DNA of 7,593 nucleotides from Anderseniella sp. GTDB lineage: Bacteria > Pseudomonadota > Alphaproteobacteria > Rhizobiales > Aestuariivirgaceae. Position 1 is the first letter of the stretch; every line of letters begins with the position of its first letter. The stretch is from positions 1 to 7,593 of the forward strand of contig JABDRA010000463.1 of NCBI GenBank assembly GCA_013041995.1, written 5' to 3'. The notes below the pieces were generated by a model that saw only the letters and a list, made by a program, of their open reading frames with translations, made no database searches and was not told the origin of the DNA. The position numbers and the translations under genes are program-made. Positions 1 to 7,087 of this stretch are shown piece after piece.

Positions 1-1312
1 GCCAGGGCCCGTGAAAGGTCTCACCTGTGCCCTTGTGCTTGAGGCCATGCGCACCAAACCTGTCGCGCTGCAACTGAACCAGGGCTGTCGGCAGTTGATC
101 CGCCGCGCAGGAATCCAGGTAAGCAAGACTTGCGGACATAACCGGTACCGGCACGGCTGCCGTCGAAGCTGCCGCTACAGACAGGCGCAGTCCATCAGCA
201 TGTTCCGATGCCGTATCAAACAAGGCCGCAGGATCAGCAAACCTGTCGAGCATGGCCATCCGCAGAATTGAACCTTGACGCCACACTCTTGCAGCCTCTG
301 CCAACTGAATTTTCCAGTCATACTCCTGGCTGGCCACCGTGAGCAGGTGCGCGCCCTGCGCCAGGGCCAGCGCCACCGCGCACACCAGTGCGTCATGAAC
401 AGCCTCGGCCGTGATCCCGGTATCTGTTTCCGGCCTGTGTTCGCGAAGAACCCGCAAGACCTCATGCGATGACACCTGGCGCATGGTGACCGCCGCCATG
501 ATCGATGGCACCGGCACACCAAGGTTGACGGCTTCGCTGATACACCATCCGCCGGTCCCTTTCTGTCCCGCCGCATCGTCCACCAGATCAATCAGCAATG
601 TTTCAGACAATGGGTCACTGGCTTGCAGGACCTCACCGGAAATCTCCATCAGGTATCCGGCCAGAGGGCCTCGGGACCAGATGTCCAGTTGCCTGCCGGC
701 GGCAAAACTTGTCAGCCCGGTCAGTTCAAGCAGTTGCCAGCTTTCGGCAATCGCCTGCATGATGGCGTACTCGATCCCGTTATGAACCATTTTGACGAAG
801 TGTCCGGCGCCGCCTTCGCCAAACCAGCCCAGGCACGGTTTTCCATCATGGCGAGCTGCCACATTGGCCAACATCGGTTCCAGCATGATGCGCATTTCAG
901 CAGCGCACCCCAGCATCATGGACGGTCCGCTGCGCGCACCTTCCGAACCACCCGATACACCAAGACCCGCAAAATTGATTCCATGTTCGCGGCACGCCAC
1001 GACATTGGTTTCGGTGTCCAGGTAGTTTGAGTTGCCGCCATCAATGATGACATCGCCTGTTTCCAGCAGCCCGGTCAGTTGCTCCGTCAACTCAAAGACC
1101 GGGCGACCCGACTTGACCATCAGCAGGACAATGCTGGGAACCGGCAAACTGTTCACCAGCGCTTCCAGTGTGTCGCAAACCTCAATACCCTCCGCGCTCC
1201 AGTTGCGCGCCTGCGGCCACGGGTCCCAGGTTACACATTGATGGCCGGCATCGCGAAAATTCAGGGCGAGGTTCCGTCCCATGACCCCCATGCCAATGAT
1301 CGCCAGCTTCAT
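1..1312 (-). CDS. gnd: 6-phosphogluconate dehydrogenase, decarboxylating family (3' end cut by window edge)
   Basis: Cytoplasmic oxidoreductase. The family converts 6-phosphogluconate to ribulose 5-phosphate and CO2 with NAD(P)+. The frame is open for 437 codons from the ATG at 1312, with no internal stop. Visible motifs are the Rossmann loop GMGVMG (residues 7-12), DGGNSNY (91-97), GVSGGSEGAR (118-127), HFVKMVHNGIEY (171-182, with catalytic K174 and E181), GQKGTGGW (249-256), R278, and RDRFGAH (416-422). These match the known catalytic and phosphate-binding positions, so a phosphorylated aldonic acid is a likely substrate. The last visible residues, FHGPW, match the usual FHxxW end, so only a few codons are missing. 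After the second beta strand it has W29-D30-P31-W32 where NADP enzymes have Asn-Arg-Thr/Ser, which suggests NAD+ use (inference). Its start overlaps the stop of the upstream regulator by four bases (ATGA), implying translational coupling and shared control. A close relative acting on another phosphosugar acid is possible. Confidence 0.9.
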   Translation of the reverse strand, partial: MKLAIIGMGVMGRNLALNFRDAGHQCVTWDPWPQARNWSAEGIEVCDTLEALVNSLPVPSIVLLMVKSGRPVFELTEQLTGLLETGDVIIDGGNSNYLDTETNVVACREHGINFAGLGVSGGSEGARSGPSMMLGCAAEMRIMLEPMLANVAARHDGKPCLGWFGEGGAGHFVKMVHNGIEYAIMQAIAESWQLLELTGLTSFAAGRQLDIWSRGPLAGYLMEISGEVLQASDPLSETLLIDLVDDAAGQKGTGGWCISEAVNLGVPVPSIMAAVTMRQVSSHEVLRVLREHRPETDTGITAEAVHDALVCAVALALAQGAHLLTVASQEYDWKIQLAEAARVWRQGSILRMAMLDRFADPAALFDTASEHADGLRLSVAAASTAAVPVPVMSASLAYLDSCAADQLPTALVQLQRDRFGAHGLKHKGTGETFHGPW

Positions 1313-2079
1313 GACGCTGCCGCCTGCTTTACCGGCGCCGCACGTTTTGCGGCACTGAAGAAAGCCGTGATGTGCCGCTCAAGTGCCACCGCGCAAGCCT
1401 CACTGTCCCTCGCCAGGGCGGCATCAAGTATGGCCTTGTGTTCCTCGATGATGCGCAGGCCCCTGAAACCCACGGCCCGGTATTCCAGCGCCACCACTTT
1501 TCTGAACTGATCAAAGGCTGCCTTGTGAAGTCTCTTGTGCAGCGTTGATCCACAGCCGGCCACCAGCGCCTCGTGAAACTCCCAGTCACACTGGCGCCAG
1601 AGTTCATAATTTGTAACCGAGCCGGATTTCATTCTGAACTCGATGTGGGCCAGACGGTGATGCGCTGCCACCAGCGCACTTTCCCAGTCCACTCCACCAT
1701 TGGCGATGGATTGCCGGGCACCATCGGTTTCCAGCAATATCCTGAATCGCGCCACTTCTTCCAGCCCCTCGCCGGACACCCCCGCACTCAATCCGCCACC
1801 CTGGTCGAGGGTTGTTGACGCATGAGGATCCAGTATCACCGCGCCGCAGTTCACCCGGATGTCCACCAGCCCCAAAACCTCCAGTGCCACAATCGCCTCG
1901 CGCACCGTGGCGCGCGAAATGTTGAACTGCAGCGCAAGCTTGTGTTCAGACGGCAACCGGTCGCCGGGTTTCATGTCCTGCTCTGCCACGAAAGCCGCAA
2001 TTTTCCGCGCCACGACAGCATAAAGGCGCTTTACTTCCGTGTCCTGAGCAAGTGATTGATATTGTTTGGATTGGTTCAT
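1309..2079 (-). CDS. GntR-family transcriptional regulator, FadR/FCD subfamily
   Basis: One-component repressor-type regulator of 256 residues, normal for the subfamily. The N-terminal winged helix-turn-helix spans about residues 15-82: GDRLPSE at 39-45, and recognition helix SRATVREAI at 55-63, followed by VALEVLGLV. The C-terminal FCD domain spans about 105-240 and retains the putative metal ligands D165-x3-H169, H214 and H236, so it probably binds a metal and a small carboxylate effector. The wing reads RVNCGA rather than the usual Arg-x-Gly-x-Gly, a small divergence. The ATG at 2079 is chosen because the family domain begins just after it. The frame stays open to an ATG at 2172, but that extension would encode the operator and shows no domain similarity. 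No well-placed ribosome-binding site is visible; a GGAA lies 13 bases upstream. It is divergent from the TRAP operon and coupled to the dehydrogenase gene by an ATGA overlap. It probably controls both arms through the two inverted repeats nearby. The effector is unknown. Confidence 0.92.
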   Translation of the reverse strand: MNQSKQYQSLAQDTEVKRLYAVVARKIAAFVAEQDMKPGDRLPSEHKLALQFNISRATVREAIVALEVLGLVDIRVNCGAVILDPHASTTLDQGGGLSAGVSGEGLEEVARFRILLETDGARQSIANGGVDWESALVAAHHRLAHIEFRMKSGSVTNYELWRQCDWEFHEALVAGCGSTLHKRLHKAAFDQFRKVVALEYRAVGFRGLRIIEEHKAILDAALARDSEACAVALERHITAFFSAAKRAAPVKQAAAS

Positions 2080-2092
2080 ATTGTCAGACAAT
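2080..2092. promoter_or_regulatory. Probable GntR/FCD operator next to the regulator start codon
   Basis: ATTGTCAGACAAT is a perfect inverted repeat around one central base (ATTGTC-N-GACAAT). It fits the known FadR-subfamily operator pattern TNGTNNNACNA. It directly abuts the ATG of the regulator gene at 2079, so bound protein would block transcription start or early elongation. It shares a 13-base core, differing only at the central base when read on the same strand, with the site at 2189-2205. Autoregulation is inferred. Confidence 0.75.
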
Positions 2093-2143
2093 TTCCGCTT
2101 CGGCCAACTGTGTGCATGCGCCAACCATGCCTGCAACATCACA

Positions 2144-2172
2144 AGATTAGTTAGGTTGTTACAGGAAAGCAA
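2144..2172 (-). promoter_or_regulatory. Weak candidate promoter for the regulator-dehydrogenase unit
   Basis: Read on the minus strand, TTGCTT (2172-2167) is followed after 17 bases by TAATCT (2149-2144). The spacing is ideal but the -10 match is poor. Transcripts starting near 2137 would have a leader of about 58 bases that contains the operator at 2080-2092. A second option is TTGGCC with GACAAT (2085-2080), but that would start transcription inside the coding region. Tentative. Confidence 0.22.
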
Positions 2173-2181
2173 TTATCGAAA

Positions 2182-2211
2182 AACCGTCAGATTGTCTGAC
2201 AATCTTATATT
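2182..2211 (+). promoter_or_regulatory. Candidate TRAP operon promoter overlapping the operator
   Basis: TATATT at 2206-2211 is a good -10 match (five of six). The -35 region about 17-18 bases upstream (2182-2188, AACCGTC) is poor. The 17-base operator at 2189-2205 fills the spacer exactly, so a bound regulator would exclude RNA polymerase. The leader would be about 140 bases. An alternative is TTGACA at 2238-2243, but it has no good partner at proper spacing. Confidence 0.35.
2189..2205. promoter_or_regulatory. Probable GntR/FCD operator for the TRAP operon
   Basis: AGATTGTCTGACAATCT is a perfect 17-base inverted repeat with one central base. It contains the FadR-subfamily core TTGTC-N-GACAA and shares that core with 2080-2092. 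Its longer symmetry suggests it may be the higher-affinity site. It lies immediately upstream of a TATATT -10-like element. Repression of the transporter operon by the adjacent regulator is inferred from position. Confidence 0.8.
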
Positions 2212-2346
2212 GCCAGTCCCCGCGATGCGCCCTATCGTTGACACCAAGAGGGAGCCGGCATAACCGGTCAACTTCAGCGTTCAGGCATCAAAGATCTGAA
2301 ATCACGCTCAAACAAGATGGTCAGCCAGAGGGGCGGCCATACACAT

Positions 2347-2353
2347 GGAGGAA
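2347..2353 (+). promoter_or_regulatory. Ribosome-binding site that sets the dctP start
   Basis: GGAGGAA is a strong Shine-Dalgarno match lying six bases before the ATG at 2360. It overlaps the upstream in-frame ATG at 2345, which therefore cannot be the main start. ATGs at 2354 (no spacer) and 2366 (12-base spacer) are poorer choices. Confidence 0.75.
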
Positions 2354-2359
2354 ATGCTT

Positions 2360-3382
2360 ATGTTGATGAAAAATATACTTGCCGGCGTGGCCACTGCAGC
2401 CTTGCTGGCCACCGGCCTGAGTGCTGCTGCCAGTGCGGCGGAAACCAAACTGCGCATCCAGACCCACTACGCGCCCGAAACACCATCAGGCAAGCTCGCG
2501 GCCCAGTATGTAGACGATATTCAGAAAATGTCGAACGGCGAAATCCAGATCGAGATGTTCTACTCGTCTTCTGTCGTGAAGTCGGTCGAAACCTTCGATG
2601 CAGCAGCAACCGGCATTCTTGATTGCGACATGACCGGCGGTGCCTACCAGACCGGCAAGAACCCGGCATTCCAGTTTGTCGGCGACATCATGGGCGGGTA
2701 TGAAACACCGTACCAGCAGTTGTCATGGCTGTACTATGGCGGCGGCCTCGATGCTGCGCAGAAGCTGTACAACAAGTTCGACATGGAGCTGATCGGATGG
2801 TGGGTTTACGGGCAGGAGTCATTTGCATCCAGCAAACCTATCGCCCAGGTATCCGACTTCAAGGACTGGAAATTCCGTTCCCCTCCCGGCATGGAAACCA
2901 AGATTTTTGAAAAACTTGGCGCCAAGCCCATCGTGATGGATTTCACCGAAATCTTTACCGCCCTTGAATCAGGCATCATTGACGGAGCGGATGCGTCCGG
3001 TCTCGCCAACAATGTCGGCCTGGGTCTGTATGATATCGTGAAGTACGCAAACTATCCGGGCTTCCATTCGATGCCGTCGGATCATCTTGCCTGCAACAAG
3101 GCCAAGTTCGACGCCATGCCGGAACACCACCAGCGCATCATGAAAGTTGCCATGGAAGCACTGGCACTAAGAACTGCCCTGACATTCGAAAAGAAGAATG
3201 CCGAGGCAGCCGCAACCCTGCGTGAGAAGGGCGTTACCCTGTCTCAGTGGTCGCCGGAAGAACTTCAGAAATTCCGTGATGCAGCCCAGTCCACATGGCC
3301 TGAGTTTGCAACCACGCCGGAAGCCAAGGATCTGGTTGAAGCGCATCTGAAATACCTGCGTCAACTCGGCCTGGCCAAGTAA
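2360..3382 (+). CDS. dctP: TRAP transporter solute-binding protein (DctP family, FcbT1/TakP-like)
   Basis: Periplasmic receptor that captures the substrate for the Na+-driven TRAP importer encoded downstream. From the ATG at 2360 it is 340 residues, typical for the family. A signal peptide is clear: MLMKN, then a hydrophobic stretch at about 6-20, and an Ala-rich Sec cleavage site near residues 26-27 (ASA-AET). The mature protein starts with KLRIQTHYAPETPSG. The segment KFRSPPGMETKIFEKLGA (171-188) carries R173, the position where TRAP receptors usually salt-bridge the substrate carboxylate. FTALESGIIDGAD (199-211) and the YPGFHSMPSDHL region (232-243) resemble the mannitol/chloroaromatic and 2-oxoacid TRAP receptor branch. 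A monocarboxylate or sugar acid is the expected ligand, but sequence alone cannot name it. Expression is probably controlled by the operator at 2189-2205. A strong hairpin follows the gene, consistent with the receptor being made in excess over the permeases. The dct symbol is a family label and does not imply C4-dicarboxylate transport. Confidence 0.93.
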   Translation: MLMKNILAGVATAALLATGLSAAASAAETKLRIQTHYAPETPSGKLAAQYVDDIQKMSNGEIQIEMFYSSSVVKSVETFDAAATGILDCDMTGGAYQTGKNPAFQFVGDIMGGYETPYQQLSWLYYGGGLDAAQKLYNKFDMELIGWWVYGQESFASSKPIAQVSDFKDWKFRSPPGMETKIFEKLGAKPIVMDFTEIFTALESGIIDGADASGLANNVGLGLYDIVKYANYPGFHSMPSDHLACNKAKFDAMPEHHQRIMKVAMEALALRTALTFEKKNAEAAATLREKGVTLSQWSPEELQKFRDAAQSTWPEFATTPEAKDLVEAHLKYLRQLGLAK

Positions 3383-3395
3383 CCTGAAACACCGC

Positions 3396-3421
3396 GGGGC
3401 GGCTCCTTGAGGGGCCGCCCC
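3396..3421 (+). terminator. GC-rich stem-loop after dctP (attenuator or mRNA stabiliser)
   Basis: GGGGCGGC (3396-3403) pairs perfectly with GCCGCCCC (3414-3421). A further T-G, C-G, C-G inside leaves a TTGA tetraloop, giving an 11-pair stem. It lies 13 bases after the dctP stop and is followed by only a loose T-rich run (AATTTCATCTTT). Because the permease genes follow on the same strand, it probably terminates some transcripts or protects the dctP message from 3' decay, giving more receptor than permease. Confidence 0.75.
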
Positions 3422-3431
3422 AATTTCATCT

Positions 3432-3472
3432 TTCCAACCACCAGTGCCAACCTGGCGGCACGGTGGTTCGAA
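3432..3472 (+). repeat. Second stem-loop in the dctP-dctQ gap
   Basis: AACCACC (3436-3442) and GTGCC (3444-3448) pair with GGCAC (3457-3461) and GGTGGTT (3462-3468). This gives 12 pairs with one bulged A at 3443 and an eight-base loop. After one C-C mismatch, TTC (3432-3434) and GAA (3470-3472) extend the stem by three more pairs. No U-run follows, so it is not a standard terminator. It could be an RNA-processing or stability element, or a remnant repeat. It ends 21 bases before the dctQ ribosome-binding site. Confidence 0.55.
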
Positions 3473-3507
3473 AGGGGAAATTCGGGCGTTGATGGGAGCT
3501 TGAACAC

Positions 3508-4305
3508 ATGATCGAACATGAAAGGTCAGGTCCGCTCGACCTGCTCACCTGGAGTTTCAGCCGCATAGCAATGTGGGCGCCGTTCTTCATCGTTCTCATC
3601 ATTTTATATGAAGTGGTCATGCGCTACTTCTTTGCCGCAGCCACGCTGTGGGTGAACGAAATGTCGTTATGGGTCGCTGGCGGCATTTACCTGTCTGCCG
3701 GCCTGTACGCCATGCAGCAGCGCAGCCATATTCGCATCTTCATCATCTACGACATGGCACCGTTATGGCTGCGCCGGACGTTTGATGTGCTGTCTACCGT
3801 CTGCGTCTCAGTCTTTGCATTTGCAGTTGTGTGGGGTGGCTTCGGCGAATCCAGAGCCAAGTTCCTGCGCTGGGAAACTTTCGGTACTGCCTATGATCCG
3901 CCGATTCCGGCAACCATCAAACCGCTGGTATTGGCAATGCTTCTGTTCCTGGCATTGCAGGCAACATCCAACCTTATCCGGGACTGGCCTTCGGTTGCCT
4001 GGGTGCGCAAGTCTTTCGACGTGTTTGTAACCGTCCTGATCACCGGTCTGGCGCTCACGGCTGCATACAATCTGTTCATCGATCCGCCTGAGGGACATGT
4101 CGTGCCGCTGAAATGGCAGCTCGGCATAGCGGTGTTCCTGTTCATGTCAGTCGTCATCGTGCTGGTCGGCCTGGTCCGGGATTTCAACAAGACACCAGTT
4201 CCCCACGTAGAGCTGGATGAAGTCGCCGAAGAAGCTGCTCAACTCAAAAAGGTGAACATGCCCGACGAGATACTGTCGGGTAACCCACCGAAGCCGAAAG
4301 ACTAG
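3508..4305 (+). CDS. dctQ: TRAP transporter small permease (DctQ family), enlarged
   Basis: Inner-membrane subunit that partners the large permease. The ATG at 3508 has GGGAG (3494-3498) nine bases upstream. The protein is 265 residues, against roughly 160-200 for most DctQ proteins. Six hydrophobic segments can be seen near 19-37, 54-70, 93-112, 137-157, 171-190 and 203-224, where the usual small permease has four. The N-terminal part carries the typical DctQ features: VVMRYFF after the first segment, WVNEMSLWVAGGIYL at 48-62, and RSHIRI at 72-77. The last 40 residues are hydrophilic, rich in acidic residues and Pro, and probably cytoplasmic. It lies 125 bases after dctP, beyond two stem-loops, and 12 bases before dctM, so translation with the large permease is probably coordinated. 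Family assignment rests on motifs and position between the two other TRAP genes; the membrane segments are judged by eye. Confidence 0.88.
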   Translation: MIEHERSGPLDLLTWSFSRIAMWAPFFIVLIILYEVVMRYFFAAATLWVNEMSLWVAGGIYLSAGLYAMQQRSHIRIFIIYDMAPLWLRRTFDVLSTVCVSVFAFAVVWGGFGESRAKFLRWETFGTAYDPPIPATIKPLVLAMLLFLALQATSNLIRDWPSVAWVRKSFDVFVTVLITGLALTAAYNLFIDPPEGHVVPLKWQLGIAVFLFMSVVIVLVGLVRDFNKTPVPHVELDEVAEEAAQLKKVNMPDEILSGNPPKPKD

Positions 4306-4317
4306 GGGCCAGTACTC

Positions 4318-5946
4318 ATGGATATCGGGACGATCTCGCTGATACTGCTGCTGGGCATGTTGTTCCTGCTGGCTATCGGCATGCCGTTGGGCTTTGCGTC
4401 GGGCTTCCTGGCCGTTGTGGTCATGGTGTTGAAATTTGAACCGACCTTGCTGACGGATCCATTCAGCTTCGGCTCCGGCATATTGACCAGCAATTTCGGC
4501 AGCGGGCCGATGAACATCCTGGCTCAGCGACTATATGGCATTACGACCAATTACGTACTCGTCTCCGTACCGCTGTTCATTTTCATGGCGACACTGCTGG
4601 AGCGTTCCGGCATTGCCAAGGACATGTACTCGTCTCTCAGCCAGTGGATGTCACGCACCCGCGGCGGTATCGCGGTGGTGACCGCCATCATGGCGATTGT
4701 CATGGCCGCCATGTCAGGCATCATTGGTGGTGAAGTTGTTCTGCTTGGCCTGATTGCCCTGCCGCAAATGCTGCGCCTGGGCTATAACCAGAATCTGGCC
4801 ATCGGCACCATCTGCGCATCCGGCTCGCTCGGGACCATGATCCCGCCCTCCATCGTCCTGATCTTCTATGGCCTGATTACCGAGACCTCGATCCATGCGC
4901 TGTTCAAGGCGGCTTTCCTGCCCGGCTTCATGCTGGCGGGTTGCTACATCATCTACATTCTGGTGCGCACCCGCATGAACCCGGAGTTGGCGCCGTTGCC
5001 GGAGCCGTCGCCCGATGACATGACCGGCAAGGACAAAGCGCTTTACGGAAGCACGTTGATTTTTCTGATCGCCGGCATCGGATCTGCCCTGATCGTCGCA
5101 AGATGGCTGTACCTGACCATCGGCAGCCAGTTCAACGAGAAGATGATCGACGGCAACACCCGGCTGGTCGACAACGCCACCCTTTATCAGTATCTCGCCA
5201 TCGCCCTTGTCTCCGCCGGCTTCGTCTACTTCGTCGTCGGCGTCAATGTCGCAAAAACCGCCTGGGAAAAGGGTAAAGGCATGGTCGCTCCCATGATGGT
5301 CGTCTTCGTCGTGCTCGGGTCGATCTATGGCGGCATAACCGGTATTACCGAAGCGGCCGCCATGGGCGCGCTTGCTGTCCTGTTCCTGATCTGGATCCGC
5401 GGCGAGTTTTCCATCAACCTGTTGCGCGAAGCCTCCATGCGCACCTTCAAGTCCACCGGCACCATCATCTGGGTGACGTTTGGGGCCACCGCACTTGCCG
5501 GCGCCTATACCATTGCCGGCGGCCCGACCTATGTCGCCAACCTGATTGTCGGCTATGACCTGCCGACCATGGGTGTGCTGCTGGTCATGATGGTGATCTT
5601 CCTGTTCCTCGGCGCTTTCATGGACTGGACCGGCATCGTGCTGCTGGTGATGCCGGTGTTCCTGCCCATCGTTTTGAAGCTGCCGATCGAAGAGCTTGGC
5701 CTCACCGGAGGGCTTGATTCCAGCACCATGGTGCGCGTCTGGTTCGGCATATTGTTCTGCGTCAACATGCAGGTCTCCTTCCTGTCGCCACCGTTCGGAC
5801 CGGCTGCGTTCTATCTCAAGTCCGTGGCGCCGCCGCATATCACACTGCCCGATATTTTCCGTGGCTTCCTGCCGTTCATCGCCATGCAGATTTTCATCCT
5901 GATGATCATCCTGCTGGTCCCGGAAATCACCACGGTCTTCCTGTAG
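4318..5946 (+). CDS. dctM: TRAP transporter large permease (DctM family, FcbT3-like)
   Basis: Transport subunit of the TRAP importer, moving substrate with Na+ across the inner membrane. It has 542 residues; many DctM proteins are about 425-440. Recognisable family segments are IGMPLGFASGF (20-30), VPLFIFMATLLERSGIA (84-100), MSGIIGGEVV (132-141), GSLGTMIPPSIVLIFYG (169-185), YGGITGITEAAAMG (337-350), FMDWTGIVLLVMPVFLPI (434-451) and SFLSPPFGPAAFYLK (487-501). The two similar halves, each with a re-entrant hairpin region, are visible around 132-180 and 337-400. Extra length lies between about 217 and 322: a hydrophilic linker and two added hydrophobic segments (about 243-265 and 287-310) separated by a polar loop. 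The start at 4318 has AGGGG (4304-4308) nine bases upstream, overlapping the dctQ stop. The next gene starts 24 bases after the stop. The substrate cannot be deduced from this subunit. Confidence 0.94.
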   Translation: MDIGTISLILLLGMLFLLAIGMPLGFASGFLAVVVMVLKFEPTLLTDPFSFGSGILTSNFGSGPMNILAQRLYGITTNYVLVSVPLFIFMATLLERSGIAKDMYSSLSQWMSRTRGGIAVVTAIMAIVMAAMSGIIGGEVVLLGLIALPQMLRLGYNQNLAIGTICASGSLGTMIPPSIVLIFYGLITETSIHALFKAAFLPGFMLAGCYIIYILVRTRMNPELAPLPEPSPDDMTGKDKALYGSTLIFLIAGIGSALIVARWLYLTIGSQFNEKMIDGNTRLVDNATLYQYLAIALVSAGFVYFVVGVNVAKTAWEKGKGMVAPMMVVFVVLGSIYGGITGITEAAAMGALAVLFLIWIRGEFSINLLREASMRTFKSTGTIIWVTFGATALAGAYTIAGGPTYVANLIVGYDLPTMGVLLVMMVIFLFLGAFMDWTGIVLLVMPVFLPIVLKLPIEELGLTGGLDSSTMVRVWFGILFCVNMQVSFLSPPFGPAAFYLKSVAPPHITLPDIFRGFLPFIAMQIFILMIILLVPEITTVFL

Positions 5947-5960
5947 ACCGCTTGCCGTTC

Positions 5961-5966
5961 GGAGGT
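5961..5966 (+). promoter_or_regulatory. Ribosome-binding site that decides a TTG start
   Basis: GGAGGT is a near-perfect Shine-Dalgarno sequence. It is four bases before the TTG at 5971 and one base before the TTG at 5968. The first in-frame ATG (5995) lies 28 bases away with no ribosome-binding site of its own, so a TTG start at 5971 is favoured. Confidence 0.7.
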
Positions 5967-5970
5967 ATTG

Positions 5971-7068
<1,098 letters not shown>

Positions 7069-7074
7069 ACCGAG

Positions 7075-7080
7075 AAGGAG
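7075..7080 (+). promoter_or_regulatory. Ribosome-binding site for the dioxygenase TTG start
   Basis: AAGGAG lies seven bases before the TTG at 7088, an optimal distance. The nearby ATG at 7083 is out of frame and hits a stop after five codons, so it is not a start. Confidence 0.72.
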
Positions 7081-7087
7081 TGATGTC

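Larger units (their letters stand above)
2080..2359. other. Divergent control region between regulator and TRAP operon
   Basis: This 280-base gap separates the leftward regulator-dehydrogenase unit from the rightward transporter operon. It holds two matching inverted repeats (2080-2092 and 2189-2205, centres 111 bases apart), weak promoter-like elements facing both ways, and an apparently untranslated leader for the TRAP operon from about 2215 to 2359. The leader contains a possible weak stem between GTTGAC (2237-2242) and GTCAAC (2267-2272), with CCGG repeats inside the loop. No convincing small gene or known riboswitch was seen. Confidence 0.7.

Noticed and set aside
11..1510. Several plus-strand open frames (including 411-785, 623-1030 and 1079-1510)
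   Set aside because: They are antisense to the dehydrogenase and the start of the regulator, overlap each other, and their translations look like no protein family.
2080..2172. Longer regulator start at the ATG at 2172
   Set aside because: It would add 31 residues without similarity and would translate through the operator. The GntR domain starts just after the ATG at 2079.
2238..2264. TTGACA with CATAAC as the TRAP promoter
   Set aside because: The -35 match is perfect, but the spacing is only 15 bases and the -10 is poor. The operator-overlapped TATATT upstream fits regulation better.
2345..2359. Earlier in-frame ATG (2345) for the TRAP receptor
   Set aside because: The strong Shine-Dalgarno sequence overlaps it and is ideally spaced for the ATG at 2360. 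The added residues MEEML would also put acidic residues at the front of the signal peptide.
3432..3472. Second stem-loop as an intrinsic terminator
   Set aside because: It is followed by AGGGGAAATT, not a T-run, and has a bulge and a mismatch. It is listed as a structural repeat instead.
4714..5838. 374-codon open frame on the minus strand opposite dctM
   Set aside because: It lies fully inside the well-supported large permease. Its product is a low-complexity, Asp/His/Gln/Gly-rich sequence with no domain, as expected from the complement of hydrophobic codons.
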